From NCBI GenBank assembly GCA_965221625.1, contig OZ244903.1, positions 2,170,001 through 2,234,000 on the forward strand: a DNA stretch of 64,000 bases. Reading direction: 5' to 3'. Under the pieces are notes generated by a model that was given only the letters and a program-made list of their open reading frames with translations, had not been told where the DNA came from and ran no database searches. This document shows, in pieces, positions 1-10,142 of this stretch. The position numbers were made by a program, and so were the translations under genes. Origin of the DNA: Bin127 sp965221625. Its GTDB lineage: Bacteria > Chloroflexota > Dehalococcoidia > Lucifugimonadales > Lucifugimonadaceae. How positions within the stretch are numbered: position 1 is the first letter of the stretch; each line of letters begins with the position of its first letter.

Positions 1-59
1 TTTGCAGATTGAAATCGATTCCGCGTTCTCTTTGAAGCCGGAGCGGCTGATGCATGAAG
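1..59 (-). other. 23S trailer arm of the pre-rRNA processing stem
   Basis: The transcript just 3' of 23S is closely complementary to the leader at 3041-3098. In the same reading direction, this trailer and the reverse complement of the leader share blocks such as GCTCCGG, GAGAA and GCGGAATCGAT, with mostly single differences between them; several of those still allow G-U pairing. The two arms would form a stem of roughly 50 bp around the 23S, the usual substrate for RNase III-type processing. The arm runs to the window edge, so its outer end is not seen. Confidence 0.85.
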
Positions 60-67
60 TTTGGTTT

Positions 68-3040
<2,973 letters not shown>

Positions 3041-3042
<2 letters not shown>

Positions 3043-3098
3043 CTTCTTGAATCGGCTGCTCCGGTTTCTCGGAGAATGCGGAATCGATATTCAACTGT
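3041..3098 (-). other. 23S leader arm of the pre-rRNA processing stem
   Basis: This is the 5' partner of the trailer arm at 1-59 and lies immediately upstream of mature 23S. Pairing across about 50 positions with only scattered mismatches supports a closed stem that brings the 23S ends together for processing. Its presence directly around the 23S supports an independent 23S transcription unit. Confidence 0.85.
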
Positions 3099-3163
3099 AG
3101 AAGGTGCACCCACAAAATCAACACGCAACAAATTACCGCGATTGCTAAAGTGGGTAACCCGAA

Positions 3164-3192
3164 AGTATAAATCCACTCGCCCATACCGTCAA
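3164..3192 (-). promoter_or_regulatory. Sigma-70-type promoter of the 23S rRNA unit
   Basis: On the minus strand there is a -35 box TTGACG (3187-3192) and a -10 box TATACT (3164-3169), separated by exactly 17 bp. Both are near consensus. The start would fall around 3157, giving a leader of about 115 nt before 23S. A short CACTTTAGCA segment near 3143-3152 resembles a boxA antitermination element, but this is weak. The promoter explains how 23S is transcribed without an upstream 16S gene. Confidence 0.75.
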
Positions 3193-3422
3193 CCGAATTC
3201 TCATGTACCAACACGATTTCTCAACCACTCAATTCCTCTCGACTATCTGGTCACGCAACTCCGCGTCGCTACAGCATGCAAAGGGATCTACTCATCCTAG
3301 CCTTTTCTCTGCGAGCCAACCGCCCGGAAACGTTCGGAACCTTATGAAACTTCCACACGTCACAGTGGTTGAAACCATCTGCTGACGTCGTTGGACGACA
3401 CAAGTGAGAGCAACTGGCGCGT

Positions 3423-3428
3423 TATAAT
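3423..3428 (+). promoter_or_regulatory. Candidate -10 box for purA
   Basis: A perfect TATAAT lies 90 bp upstream of the purA start in the divergent interval with 23S. No good -35 hexamer sits at 16-18 bp, so this rests on the -10 alone. Confidence 0.45.
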
Positions 3429-3518
3429 TCGTTTGTTAAGCACGCTCAACAACGCGTCTGCAAAACATCCCGGCTCAGCGGCAACGTTGGACGGGGTGTT
3501 TGCGCGAAAGGGTTCCTG

Positions 3519-4790
3519 ATGCCGACTACTGCTGTGCTCGGAGGCCTATGGGGCGATGAAGGCAAAGGCAAGATCATTGACTTCCTCGCCGCCGATGCTT
3601 CCGTAGTCGTTCGCTTCTCCGGCGGAAACAACGCCGGGCACACCGTCGTAAACCAATACGGAAAACTCGTCTTCCATCTCATCCCTTGCGGCATCTGTTA
3701 CGAGGGAACGATTAACGTCATCGGCAACGGCGTGGTCGTCGCACCGGACGCACTGATTGAAGAAATCCGCATGGTCAAGGAGCGAGGTTTGCCGGGGGAG
3801 ATCGCCGTATCCGATCGCGCCCATCTCATCATGCCCTACCACGTACAACTCGATCAATTGGAGGAGCAACGTCGCGGCGACGCTGCTATCGGCACCACTG
3901 GTAGGGGAATCGGGCCCGCTTACGTCGACAAGGTAGCGAGGATGGGTATCCGCATGGGCGAGTTGCTCGACGTCGAAGCCTTGACCCTGGCACTGCCTCC
4001 GATCATCGACTTCAAGAATGAACTCATCACCAAGATCTACGGTGGCGAACCACTCAACGCCAACGACGTCATCGATCAAGCAAAAGAGTGGGCCGACGAG
4101 TTGGGACCGTACGTTAAATCGGCTGACGAAATCGTGACCAATGCCCTCGCGCGCAACGAAACCGTAATCATGGAAGGTGCTCAAGGTGCCCTTCTCGACA
4201 TTGATCACGGCACGTATCCGTACGTAACGTCATCCAACCCGACAATCGGCGGTGCGCTTAGCGGGACTGGTATCGGGCCGAGTTCCTTCTCACGCATCAT
4301 CGGTGTCTTCAAGGCATACGCGACTCGCGTAGGGGCTGGACCATTTCCCACGGAGATTCACGGCGACGAAGGAGACCGCATCCGCGAGATGGCTGGCGAG
4401 TTCGGTGCAACCACTGGACGCGCTCGCCGGGTCGGTTGGTTCGACGCCGTCGCTGCTCGGTACACGACGCGCGTCAACGGCTTCGATTCGATGGTGCTGA
4501 CCCGCCTCGACACGCTCGACAATTGGGAACGCATCAAAGTCTGCACCGCATACTCGTTGGATGGCAAGGTGATCACCGACTTCCCGATCGAACGCGGTCG
4601 GTTGAGCCGCTGCGAACCTATATACGAAGAACTTCCCGGTTGGTCGGAGTCGACAACGCGCGTTACCGAGTGGAATGACCTCTGCGACGGAGCACAGAAC
4701 TACGTCCGGAAAATCGAAGAGCTCCTCGGAATCCCAGCAGCTGAGATTTCAACCGGCCCGCACCGCGACGATACGTTAGTCGTCAGCTGA
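3519..4790 (+). CDS. purA: Adenylosuccinate synthetase
   Basis: Joins IMP and aspartate using GTP to give adenylosuccinate, the first step of AMP synthesis from IMP in the cytoplasm. The 423-residue length is normal for the family. Visible motifs are the N-terminal GTP/IMP loop WGDEGKGK (residues 11-18, with the catalytic Asp and a Leu where many homologues have Gln before Trp), NNAGHT near 38-43, the GTTGRGIGPAY switch segment, the QGALLDIDHGTYPYVTSS segment and the RRVGWFD block. The ATG is preceded by GAAAGG at a suitable distance. It is monocistronic here: it faces away from 23S and converges with the YvcK-like gene 17 bp downstream. Confidence 0.97.
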   Translation: MPTTAVLGGLWGDEGKGKIIDFLAADASVVVRFSGGNNAGHTVVNQYGKLVFHLIPCGICYEGTINVIGNGVVVAPDALIEEIRMVKERGLPGEIAVSDRAHLIMPYHVQLDQLEEQRRGDAAIGTTGRGIGPAYVDKVARMGIRMGELLDVEALTLALPPIIDFKNELITKIYGGEPLNANDVIDQAKEWADELGPYVKSADEIVTNALARNETVIMEGAQGALLDIDHGTYPYVTSSNPTIGGALSGTGIGPSSFSRIIGVFKAYATRVGAGPFPTEIHGDEGDRIREMAGEFGATTGRARRVGWFDAVAARYTTRVNGFDSMVLTRLDTLDNWERIKVCTAYSLDGKVITDFPIERGRLSRCEPIYEELPGWSESTTRVTEWNDLCDGAQNYVRKIEELLGIPAAEISTGPHRDDTLVVS

Positions 4791-4807
4791 ATTTGAGGGG
4801 AGTAAGT

Positions 4808-5791
4808 TCACTCGATCGAGTCGATGTAATCGGCGATTACCCGCGCCAGTTTGCCTGGGTTATGCTCGCAATGATTCTCGGGCGACGACACCTTTGCCGT
4901 AATCACGTCGCGCGCCAGTAAACCGACGTCCCTGTCGATCTTCACTCTCTCAGGACACCCATCCGGCGCGACTCGGCTGGTTGTGGCCCGGTCGTCCAAC
5001 ACAACGGCATCAACCGGTCTCGCTGTCGACCGTTCCCGATTTAGGTAACGCAAGATCGCGCGAACATGATGCGACGCGGCGTAATCGTCAGTCGCCCCTG
5101 GTTTGTTCGCCACATTGCAGACGTGCACCAGTCTGTATCCCGGCCGTTGCAGACACTCGGCTACTCCGCCGACCAGCAAATTCGGGATAACGCTGGTGTA
5201 AAGATCGCCCGGGGCAAGGATTACGACGTCTGCGGTACTCAATGCAACTGACGCATCCTCGCTGATATCCACACGTCGATCCAACCCAACAGACTCTATT
5301 TCTGCATCCGAAGCACCCAACCGATCAATGTTGTGCTCGCCGTAGACTGTCGTCCCATCAATCAAAGTCGCGTTGAGGCGCGCAGTCTGGGACGTAACCG
5401 CAAGCACTCGGCCGACGCACCCAAGCACTCTCGATACCTCGTCGATGGCGGCCTGCAAACTTTCCAAGTGTTGCATCTGCAGAAAGAGTGCAAGGTTACC
5501 CAGCGCATGGTTGGCAAACTCGCCGGTTCCTTGAAAACGTTGCTCAAACATCTCCGCGAGCGATTCTTCGGTCGCCAACGCGCCGATGCATCTGCGGACG
5601 TCCCCGAGTGCAGGAACACCGTACCGATGCCTCAATTCGCCAGAAGAACCGCCATCGTCGAACGTCGTTACGATTGCGGTAACTTCCAACCGATCACGAT
5701 ACCGCTTCAACCCTCGCAGAAGTACTGATGAACCTGTACCGCCCCCGACGGTTACGACGCGCGTCTTCGTCCCATCCCGATCGGGCGACAT
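4808..5791 (-). CDS. YvcK/CofD-like family protein (gluconeogenesis factor type)
   Basis: Member of the CofD/YvcK superfamily (2-phospho-L-lactate transferase fold). In Bacillus and mycobacteria, YvcK proteins bind UDP-sugars and are needed for cell-wall homeostasis and growth on gluconeogenic carbon. The protein has 327 residues, normal for YvcK. Signatures seen are the N-terminal VGGGTGSS nucleotide loop followed by LLRGLK, the DDGGSSG motif, a LGDVRRC segment and APGDLYTSVIPNLLV in the second half. The ATG directly follows the stop of the upstream acetyltransferase gene, which suggests translational coupling and places this gene last in the dap operon. Coenzyme F420 synthesis (true CofD) is less likely because no other cof gene is nearby. 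Confidence 0.85.
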   Translation of the reverse strand: MSPDRDGTKTRVVTVGGGTGSSVLLRGLKRYRDRLEVTAIVTTFDDGGSSGELRHRYGVPALGDVRRCIGALATEESLAEMFEQRFQGTGEFANHALGNLALFLQMQHLESLQAAIDEVSRVLGCVGRVLAVTSQTARLNATLIDGTTVYGEHNIDRLGASDAEIESVGLDRRVDISEDASVALSTADVVILAPGDLYTSVIPNLLVGGVAECLQRPGYRLVHVCNVANKPGATDDYAASHHVRAILRYLNRERSTARPVDAVVLDDRATTSRVAPDGCPERVKIDRDVGLLARDVITAKVSSPENHCEHNPGKLARVIADYIDSIE

Positions 5792-7150
5792 CTACGCCAA
5801 CGTCAGTGACATGTCGGAGGTCGCCTTGGGGAACATCGTCGATATCAATTCGCGCCCGGATTTTTCCTTTGCGCCGGCATCGGGAAACGCACCCATGACT
5901 TCGTCGAGGGATCGCATCCCGAACAGAATCTGAAGGAAAGTCAGGTCGGGGAAATGTGCCGTCGCGTTCTCGCGCTGAACTTCGTTCGACGCGACGGAAG
6001 ACACCAACTTGCCATCTTTGAAATCCAAGACGACCCCATGACGACCCGAGAGTAACCTTACTTCACCCGTCATCCCGGCATGAAGCGAGTCATCAACACG
6101 CCTCTCGAGAACGGGGCCGATCTTGCCCAAGAATCCGGCCAAGTCAGGTACCCGTACATACCAACCGTATTGGCGTTCCGGAGGACTTCCTAATGCGCCA
6201 TCTTCGAAGGCGTATATCGGGTGATCCGGTTGCAGATCTTGACGCACGCGTTTGATCGCGCGCTCTGGATCCTTGTGCCCTGTAGATGCTTCATCTGCCA
6301 ACCGCGCGAACTCGCACAACAAGGGCTTTGAAGCGTCGCGCCAGTCGCTCGGCGACTCCATCTCGATCCGCAAAATCACCGCTTCGTCGATTTCGATGGT
6401 CATGGCGTACATCACAACGCCAATGGGCTCGCCGAAACCGTCGCCATCGGCTTTGCACAACACGCCGGTCAGGTGCCGCAATGCACTTCTTTCGCGGCGA
6501 CCGAACGTCATGTAACGTACCCAATCCTCGCGAAAATGCGGCGAAACCAATGAACGCCTGGTCGACTGATTGAGTAATCGCGTAATGAACGGGATGTCGT
6601 CTTCGGTGGCATCGCGGAGGCGGTAAGTCCGCTCATCCTTCTCCCCCCAGCGCGGCAACGTCTGTATGCTCGTGGATCTGCCGCCCTCGTGTAAAGCGAA
6701 ATCGTACCCAAATTGACGGTAGTAGATCGGAATGCCCAATACCACCGTCAACTCGTGTCCGCGCTCTTCAGCCCATCGATGCATTTCCTCGAACTGTCGC
6801 CGTATCAACCCACGATTGCGGAACTCAGGCGCGGTACCTACCAGTTCGGGACGTCCGACGGCAAACTCGAAGCCGCCATATGTCCAAGTGTCAGTCATGT
6901 ACAAGGTGCTGGAAGCGATCCTGTTTCGCTTCGTGTCCTCAACGATCAGCGCGTCCGACGGTTGAACGGTCGGGTGGTCGCCAGACATCAAATCGCGAGT
7001 CCACGCCGCGATCCACCAGGCTTCGGTGCCCGAAGGTTCGTCTCTGTGGATTTTGGCATTGAAGTCGGCGACCGCGTCGGCATCTTCACGAGTGCCGCGG
7101 CGCAAGACAAGCCGGTCGCCGAGATCCTCAATCACACTACCGTTAGTCAT
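5792..7150 (-). CDS. Eis-like GNAT N-acetyltransferase with C-terminal SCP2-like domain
   Basis: A 452-residue acetyl-CoA-dependent N-acetyltransferase resembling the Eis family. The N-terminal GNAT domain has an FRNRGLIRRQFEEMHRWA acetyl-CoA-binding helix near 108-125, followed by the YYRQFGYDFAL strand. A second GNAT-like domain covers about 180-310. The last about 110 residues look like the SCP2 sterol-carrier fold found at the C-terminus of Eis proteins (HAGMTGEVRLLSGRHG onward). Eis enzymes acetylate amines such as aminoglycosides and protein lysines; the substrate here is unknown. It starts 16 bp after dapA and abuts the YvcK-like gene, so it is probably in the same transcript. Confidence 0.85.
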   Translation of the reverse strand: MTNGSVIEDLGDRLVLRRGTREDADAVADFNAKIHRDEPSGTEAWWIAAWTRDLMSGDHPTVQPSDALIVEDTKRNRIASSTLYMTDTWTYGGFEFAVGRPELVGTAPEFRNRGLIRRQFEEMHRWAEERGHELTVVLGIPIYYRQFGYDFALHEGGRSTSIQTLPRWGEKDERTYRLRDATEDDIPFITRLLNQSTRRSLVSPHFREDWVRYMTFGRRERSALRHLTGVLCKADGDGFGEPIGVVMYAMTIEIDEAVILRIEMESPSDWRDASKPLLCEFARLADEASTGHKDPERAIKRVRQDLQPDHPIYAFEDGALGSPPERQYGWYVRVPDLAGFLGKIGPVLERRVDDSLHAGMTGEVRLLSGRHGVVLDFKDGKLVSSVASNEVQRENATAHFPDLTFLQILFGMRSLDEVMGAFPDAGAKEKSGRELISTMFPKATSDMSLTLA

Positions 7151-7166
7151 ACAGGCGCAGACTTGA

Positions 7167-8069
7167 TCAACCTGTAGGGAGGTCGATGTCGTAGTTGTCC
7201 ATCACTGGGTCGAACTGAGCGGCGAACGATTCCATCTCGTCTGCGTCCGCGCGCATCGGATGACGGGCCGGACCGACGTTGAATCCCGCCCGGTTCATGG
7301 CATAACGAACCGGAATCGGGTTCGTAATGATGAACAATGCGTTGAAAATCGGCAACAAACGCAGATGTTCGCTCGCAGCGTGCTCAACGTTGCCGTCAAG
7401 AACAAGATCAATGAGATTCTTCACTTGATTGCCGATGATGTTGCTCGCAACACTGACGACGCCGTATCCTCCCGTCGAAACAATCGAAAAGGTCTCGTTG
7501 TCATTCCCAGACCAAACGTTGAAACCGTCCGGGGATCCCTTGATTACATACGCAATCTGATCCGGATCACTGCTCGCTTCCTTGACGCCGACGATGTTAG
7601 GAATCTGTGCCAATCGCAACGTCGTAGCCGCGGTCATGTTGAGGGAAGTCCGACCCGGAACGTTGTATAGCAAACCAGGAATGGACACTGCTTCGGCGAT
7701 TGCGGTGAAATGCGCGACCAATCCGCCTTGTGTCGGTTTGTTGTACGCAGGAACTGTCATCAATATCGCATCGGCACCGGCTTTCTCAGCCTCACGCGAG
7801 ACCTCAATTGATCGGGACGTGTTGTTGTCGGTAGTCCCAGCGACCAAAGCACCAGTTTCCCCGATTTCGTCCTTCACTTCGGCGAAAAGCTTCAGACGCT
7901 CTTCATCCGACATCGAAGGTGCTTCGCCCGTCGTCCCACCTATTACCAACCCATCCGAACCGCTACTCAGCAACGATCGAGCCAGCTTGCGGGCCTGAGC
8001 GTAGTTGACCTCTCCGTCCTCCGTGAACGGCGTCACCATCGCCGTAAGTACTCGACCAAGATCTGCCAT
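7167..8069 (-). CDS. dapA: 4-hydroxy-tetrahydrodipicolinate synthase
   Basis: Condenses pyruvate with aspartate semialdehyde at the start of the diaminopimelate/lysine branch. The protein has about 300 residues. Counting from the ATG used here, it shows the GGTTGEAPSMS substrate loop, the active-site YNVPGRTS with Tyr135 and Arg140, and the Schiff-base Lys163 in GVKEASSD. The ATG at 8069 is preferred because GGGAG lies 7 bp upstream; an in-frame TTG two codons earlier has no room for a ribosome site. Together with the upstream asd and dapB it gives three consecutive steps of the pathway in one minus-strand cluster. Confidence 0.95.
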   Translation of the reverse strand: MADLGRVLTAMVTPFTEDGEVNYAQARKLARSLLSSGSDGLVIGGTTGEAPSMSDEERLKLFAEVKDEIGETGALVAGTTDNNTSRSIEVSREAEKAGADAILMTVPAYNKPTQGGLVAHFTAIAEAVSIPGLLYNVPGRTSLNMTAATTLRLAQIPNIVGVKEASSDPDQIAYVIKGSPDGFNVWSGNDNETFSIVSTGGYGVVSVASNIIGNQVKNLIDLVLDGNVEHAASEHLRLLPIFNALFIITNPIPVRYAMNRAGFNVGPARHPMRADADEMESFAAQFDPVMDNYDIDLPTG

Positions 8070-8138
8070 ATCCAAGCTCCCTTAGGCTGCGACTGCGCAA
8101 CTCATTCTACACCACTCCACCATCGCCGAAGCGCAGAA

Positions 8139-9191
8139 TCATGCCCACGTGGCGACCGGCACTTCAGGTCGCACGCACGATCGTTCGACGCATTCGTCCA
8201 AAATCTGGAGAGCATTCAGTGCCGCACCTTTGCGAAGATTGTCTGCAGCCAACCAGTAGACGACGCCGTTTTCGTGCGCAATGTCGCGTCGGACGCGCCC
8301 GACCATCACTTCATCCTCGCCCGCAGAGTTGAGCGGCATCGGATACGAGTAATCACGCGGGGCGTCCATCAGCGTGATGCCAGGGAACTCCTCAAGTACC
8401 AACCGAGCTTCATCTAGCGAGATCGCATCAGCGAATTCGACGCTTACCGATTCGCAATGAGACACCTCGACCGGAACGCGCACACACGTTGCGGTCAATC
8501 GCAACTCGGGGTCGCCCAGAATCTTGCGCGACTCATTGAGCATCTTCTTTTCTTCTACGGTGTAGCCGTCCTCGCCGAAATCATCCACATGCGGAAGCAA
8601 GTTGAACGCAATCCGATGCGGATACTCCGCAACGTCAATTTCGCCACCGCCATCGAGCAATTGGCGCGATTGCGAAAGCAACTCTGTCCTCGCTGCCGCA
8701 CCGGTTCCAGTTACGGATTGGTAGGTTGAGACAGTTACGCCGCGAAATTCGCCCAGAGTTCGCAATGCCGCCAATGACATCACCAAAGGAGTCGTCGTGC
8801 AGTTGGGTATCGAGATGATGCCCGAGTGCCACTCCACGTCGCAACCGTTAACCTCGGGTACGACAAGTGGGACGCGGTCGTCCATGCGGTAAGCGGAGCC
8901 ATCGTCGATCACCAACACACCACGGTCAACCGCCTCAGGCGCAAGTTGCTGACTAACCGCAGATGAAGCCGAGATGAATGCCACGTCAACACCTTCGAAC
9001 GATGCCGGTGTTGCCTCCTCAACCGTCAGATGCGTACCCGCGTACGCAATCCGCCTGCCATGGGAACGCTTTGATGCCAAGACCTTGATCTTGTCGACGG
9101 GATGTTTTCGACCTTCGAGCAGATCCAGAGCCACCGCGCCAACCGCACCAGTGGCACCGACAATGGCTATCTCAAGGTCCGAGGTCCGCAT
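8139..9191 (-). CDS. asd: Aspartate-semialdehyde dehydrogenase
   Basis: Reduces aspartyl phosphate to aspartate semialdehyde with NADPH, feeding both diaminopimelate and the threonine/methionine branch. The nucleotide-binding motif VGATGAVG is near the N-terminus, the catalytic Cys sits in IPNCTTTPL, and SYQSVTGTGAA follows it. An open frame extends upstream to 9296 and would overlap dapB. I choose ATG 9191 because GGAG lies 5 bp before it and the nucleotide loop then begins in its usual place; the product is about 350 residues. It lies between dapB and dapA in the lysine cluster. Confidence 0.93.
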   Translation of the reverse strand: MRTSDLEIAIVGATGAVGAVALDLLEGRKHPVDKIKVLASKRSHGRRIAYAGTHLTVEEATPASFEGVDVAFISASSAVSQQLAPEAVDRGVLVIDDGSAYRMDDRVPLVVPEVNGCDVEWHSGIISIPNCTTTPLVMSLAALRTLGEFRGVTVSTYQSVTGTGAAARTELLSQSRQLLDGGGEIDVAEYPHRIAFNLLPHVDDFGEDGYTVEEKKMLNESRKILGDPELRLTATCVRVPVEVSHCESVSVEFADAISLDEARLVLEEFPGITLMDAPRDYSYPMPLNSAGEDEVMVGRVRRDIAHENGVVYWLAADNLRKGAALNALQILDECVERSCVRPEVPVATWA

Positions 9192-9261
9192 CGCTTCTCC
9201 AATCATGCCAACCGCGCCGAGGTTAAGATGGGCACCTGGCGCAGTAAAATCTCGAATTTCG

Positions 9262-10065
9262 TCACCCAGCCAGTCCGAGAACCTTGTCCAACCCAACGAT
9301 CATTGACGATTCATGCATGACGCGCCGGACTGCGAGCATCACTCCGGGCATGAAGCTGTCACGGCTAATGGAATCGTGCAGCAACGTCAATGTTTGCCCT
9401 TGAGCCCCAAAAACAACCTCGTGACGCGCGACGCGTCCGGGCATTCGCGCAGAGTGAACGTTAACCCCACCATGCGAACCGCCTCGAGTTCCCGTCAGTA
9501 ACTCAGATTCAACGACGTTCTGCGTGAAATCGCCGCCTTTGCCATCCAACATTGCTTCGACTATCGATAGCGCAGTCCCCGACGGTGCATCGATCTTCAT
9601 CTCATGGTGGCTCTCAATCACGTCCGCGTAATCGAAGTATTCGGATGCAATTCGTGCCAGATGGATGAGTACCACACAACCGAGGGCAAAATTCGATGCC
9701 GAGATGATTCCCACCCCTGCTGATGCCGCATCCTCACCAATGTCGGCGAGATCTTCACGAGCTATCCCGGTGGAGCCAGAGACGCACCGCACACCATTTC
9801 CGATGCATGCGCGCATCGCGGCGACCCCGCCTTCTGCATTCGTGAAGTCGACCACTACGTCGGGTTTCGTCGTCTCGAAAAGCGACGCCACGTCTCCAGT
9901 CAATGGCAACTCCATGCCGTTGACGGTCGTCACCGATCGCTTGCCTCTCGCAAACGCGTCAATACCCGCGATTGGTACGAGCGAAGGTTCATTCTCCACG
10001 GCGTTCAAGACCGTCGTGCCCATTCGCCCCAACACACCGTGAACGGCAACTTTGATTTCGGGCAT
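9262..10065 (-). CDS. dapB: 4-hydroxy-tetrahydrodipicolinate reductase
   Basis: NAD(P)H-dependent reductase that acts after DapA in lysine/diaminopimelate synthesis. The 267-residue protein shows the dinucleotide loop VHGVLGRMG, the SSNFALGC segment, and the family signature ESHHEMKIDAPSGTA with the catalytic His pair and Lys. The ATG has GGGGAT upstream. It is the first dap gene after pnp, 72 bp downstream of it, and is followed by asd. Gene order dapB-asd-dapA is not pathway order, but all three belong together. Confidence 0.95.
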   Translation of the reverse strand: MPEIKVAVHGVLGRMGTTVLNAVENEPSLVPIAGIDAFARGKRSVTTVNGMELPLTGDVASLFETTKPDVVVDFTNAEGGVAAMRACIGNGVRCVSGSTGIAREDLADIGEDAASAGVGIISASNFALGCVVLIHLARIASEYFDYADVIESHHEMKIDAPSGTALSIVEAMLDGKGGDFTQNVVESELLTGTRGGSHGGVNVHSARMPGRVARHEVVFGAQGQTLTLLHDSISRDSFMPGVMLAVRRVMHESSMIVGLDKVLGLAG

Positions 10066-10120
10066 CGTTTGGATCCCCTAAATGACGGGCGTTAATCGAA
10101 GGACGCGAGACGAGCGCGTC

Positions 10121-10142
10121 GCTAACCTCATTTTAGGTTAGC
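10121..10142 (-). terminator. Hairpin at the pnp stop codon
   Basis: GCTAACCT (10121-10128) and AGGTTAGC (10135-10142) form a perfect 8-bp stem with a 6-nt loop that includes the pnp TAA. No T-run follows on the minus strand. It is therefore more likely a 3' stabilising or attenuating hairpin between pnp and dapB than a full terminator. A second weaker stem (GACGCG/CGCGTC) lies just downstream. Confidence 0.4.

Noticed and set aside
3546..4208. Long minus-strand open frame under purA
   Set aside because: Codon-shadow of a highly conserved gene; purA motifs are unambiguous on the plus strand.
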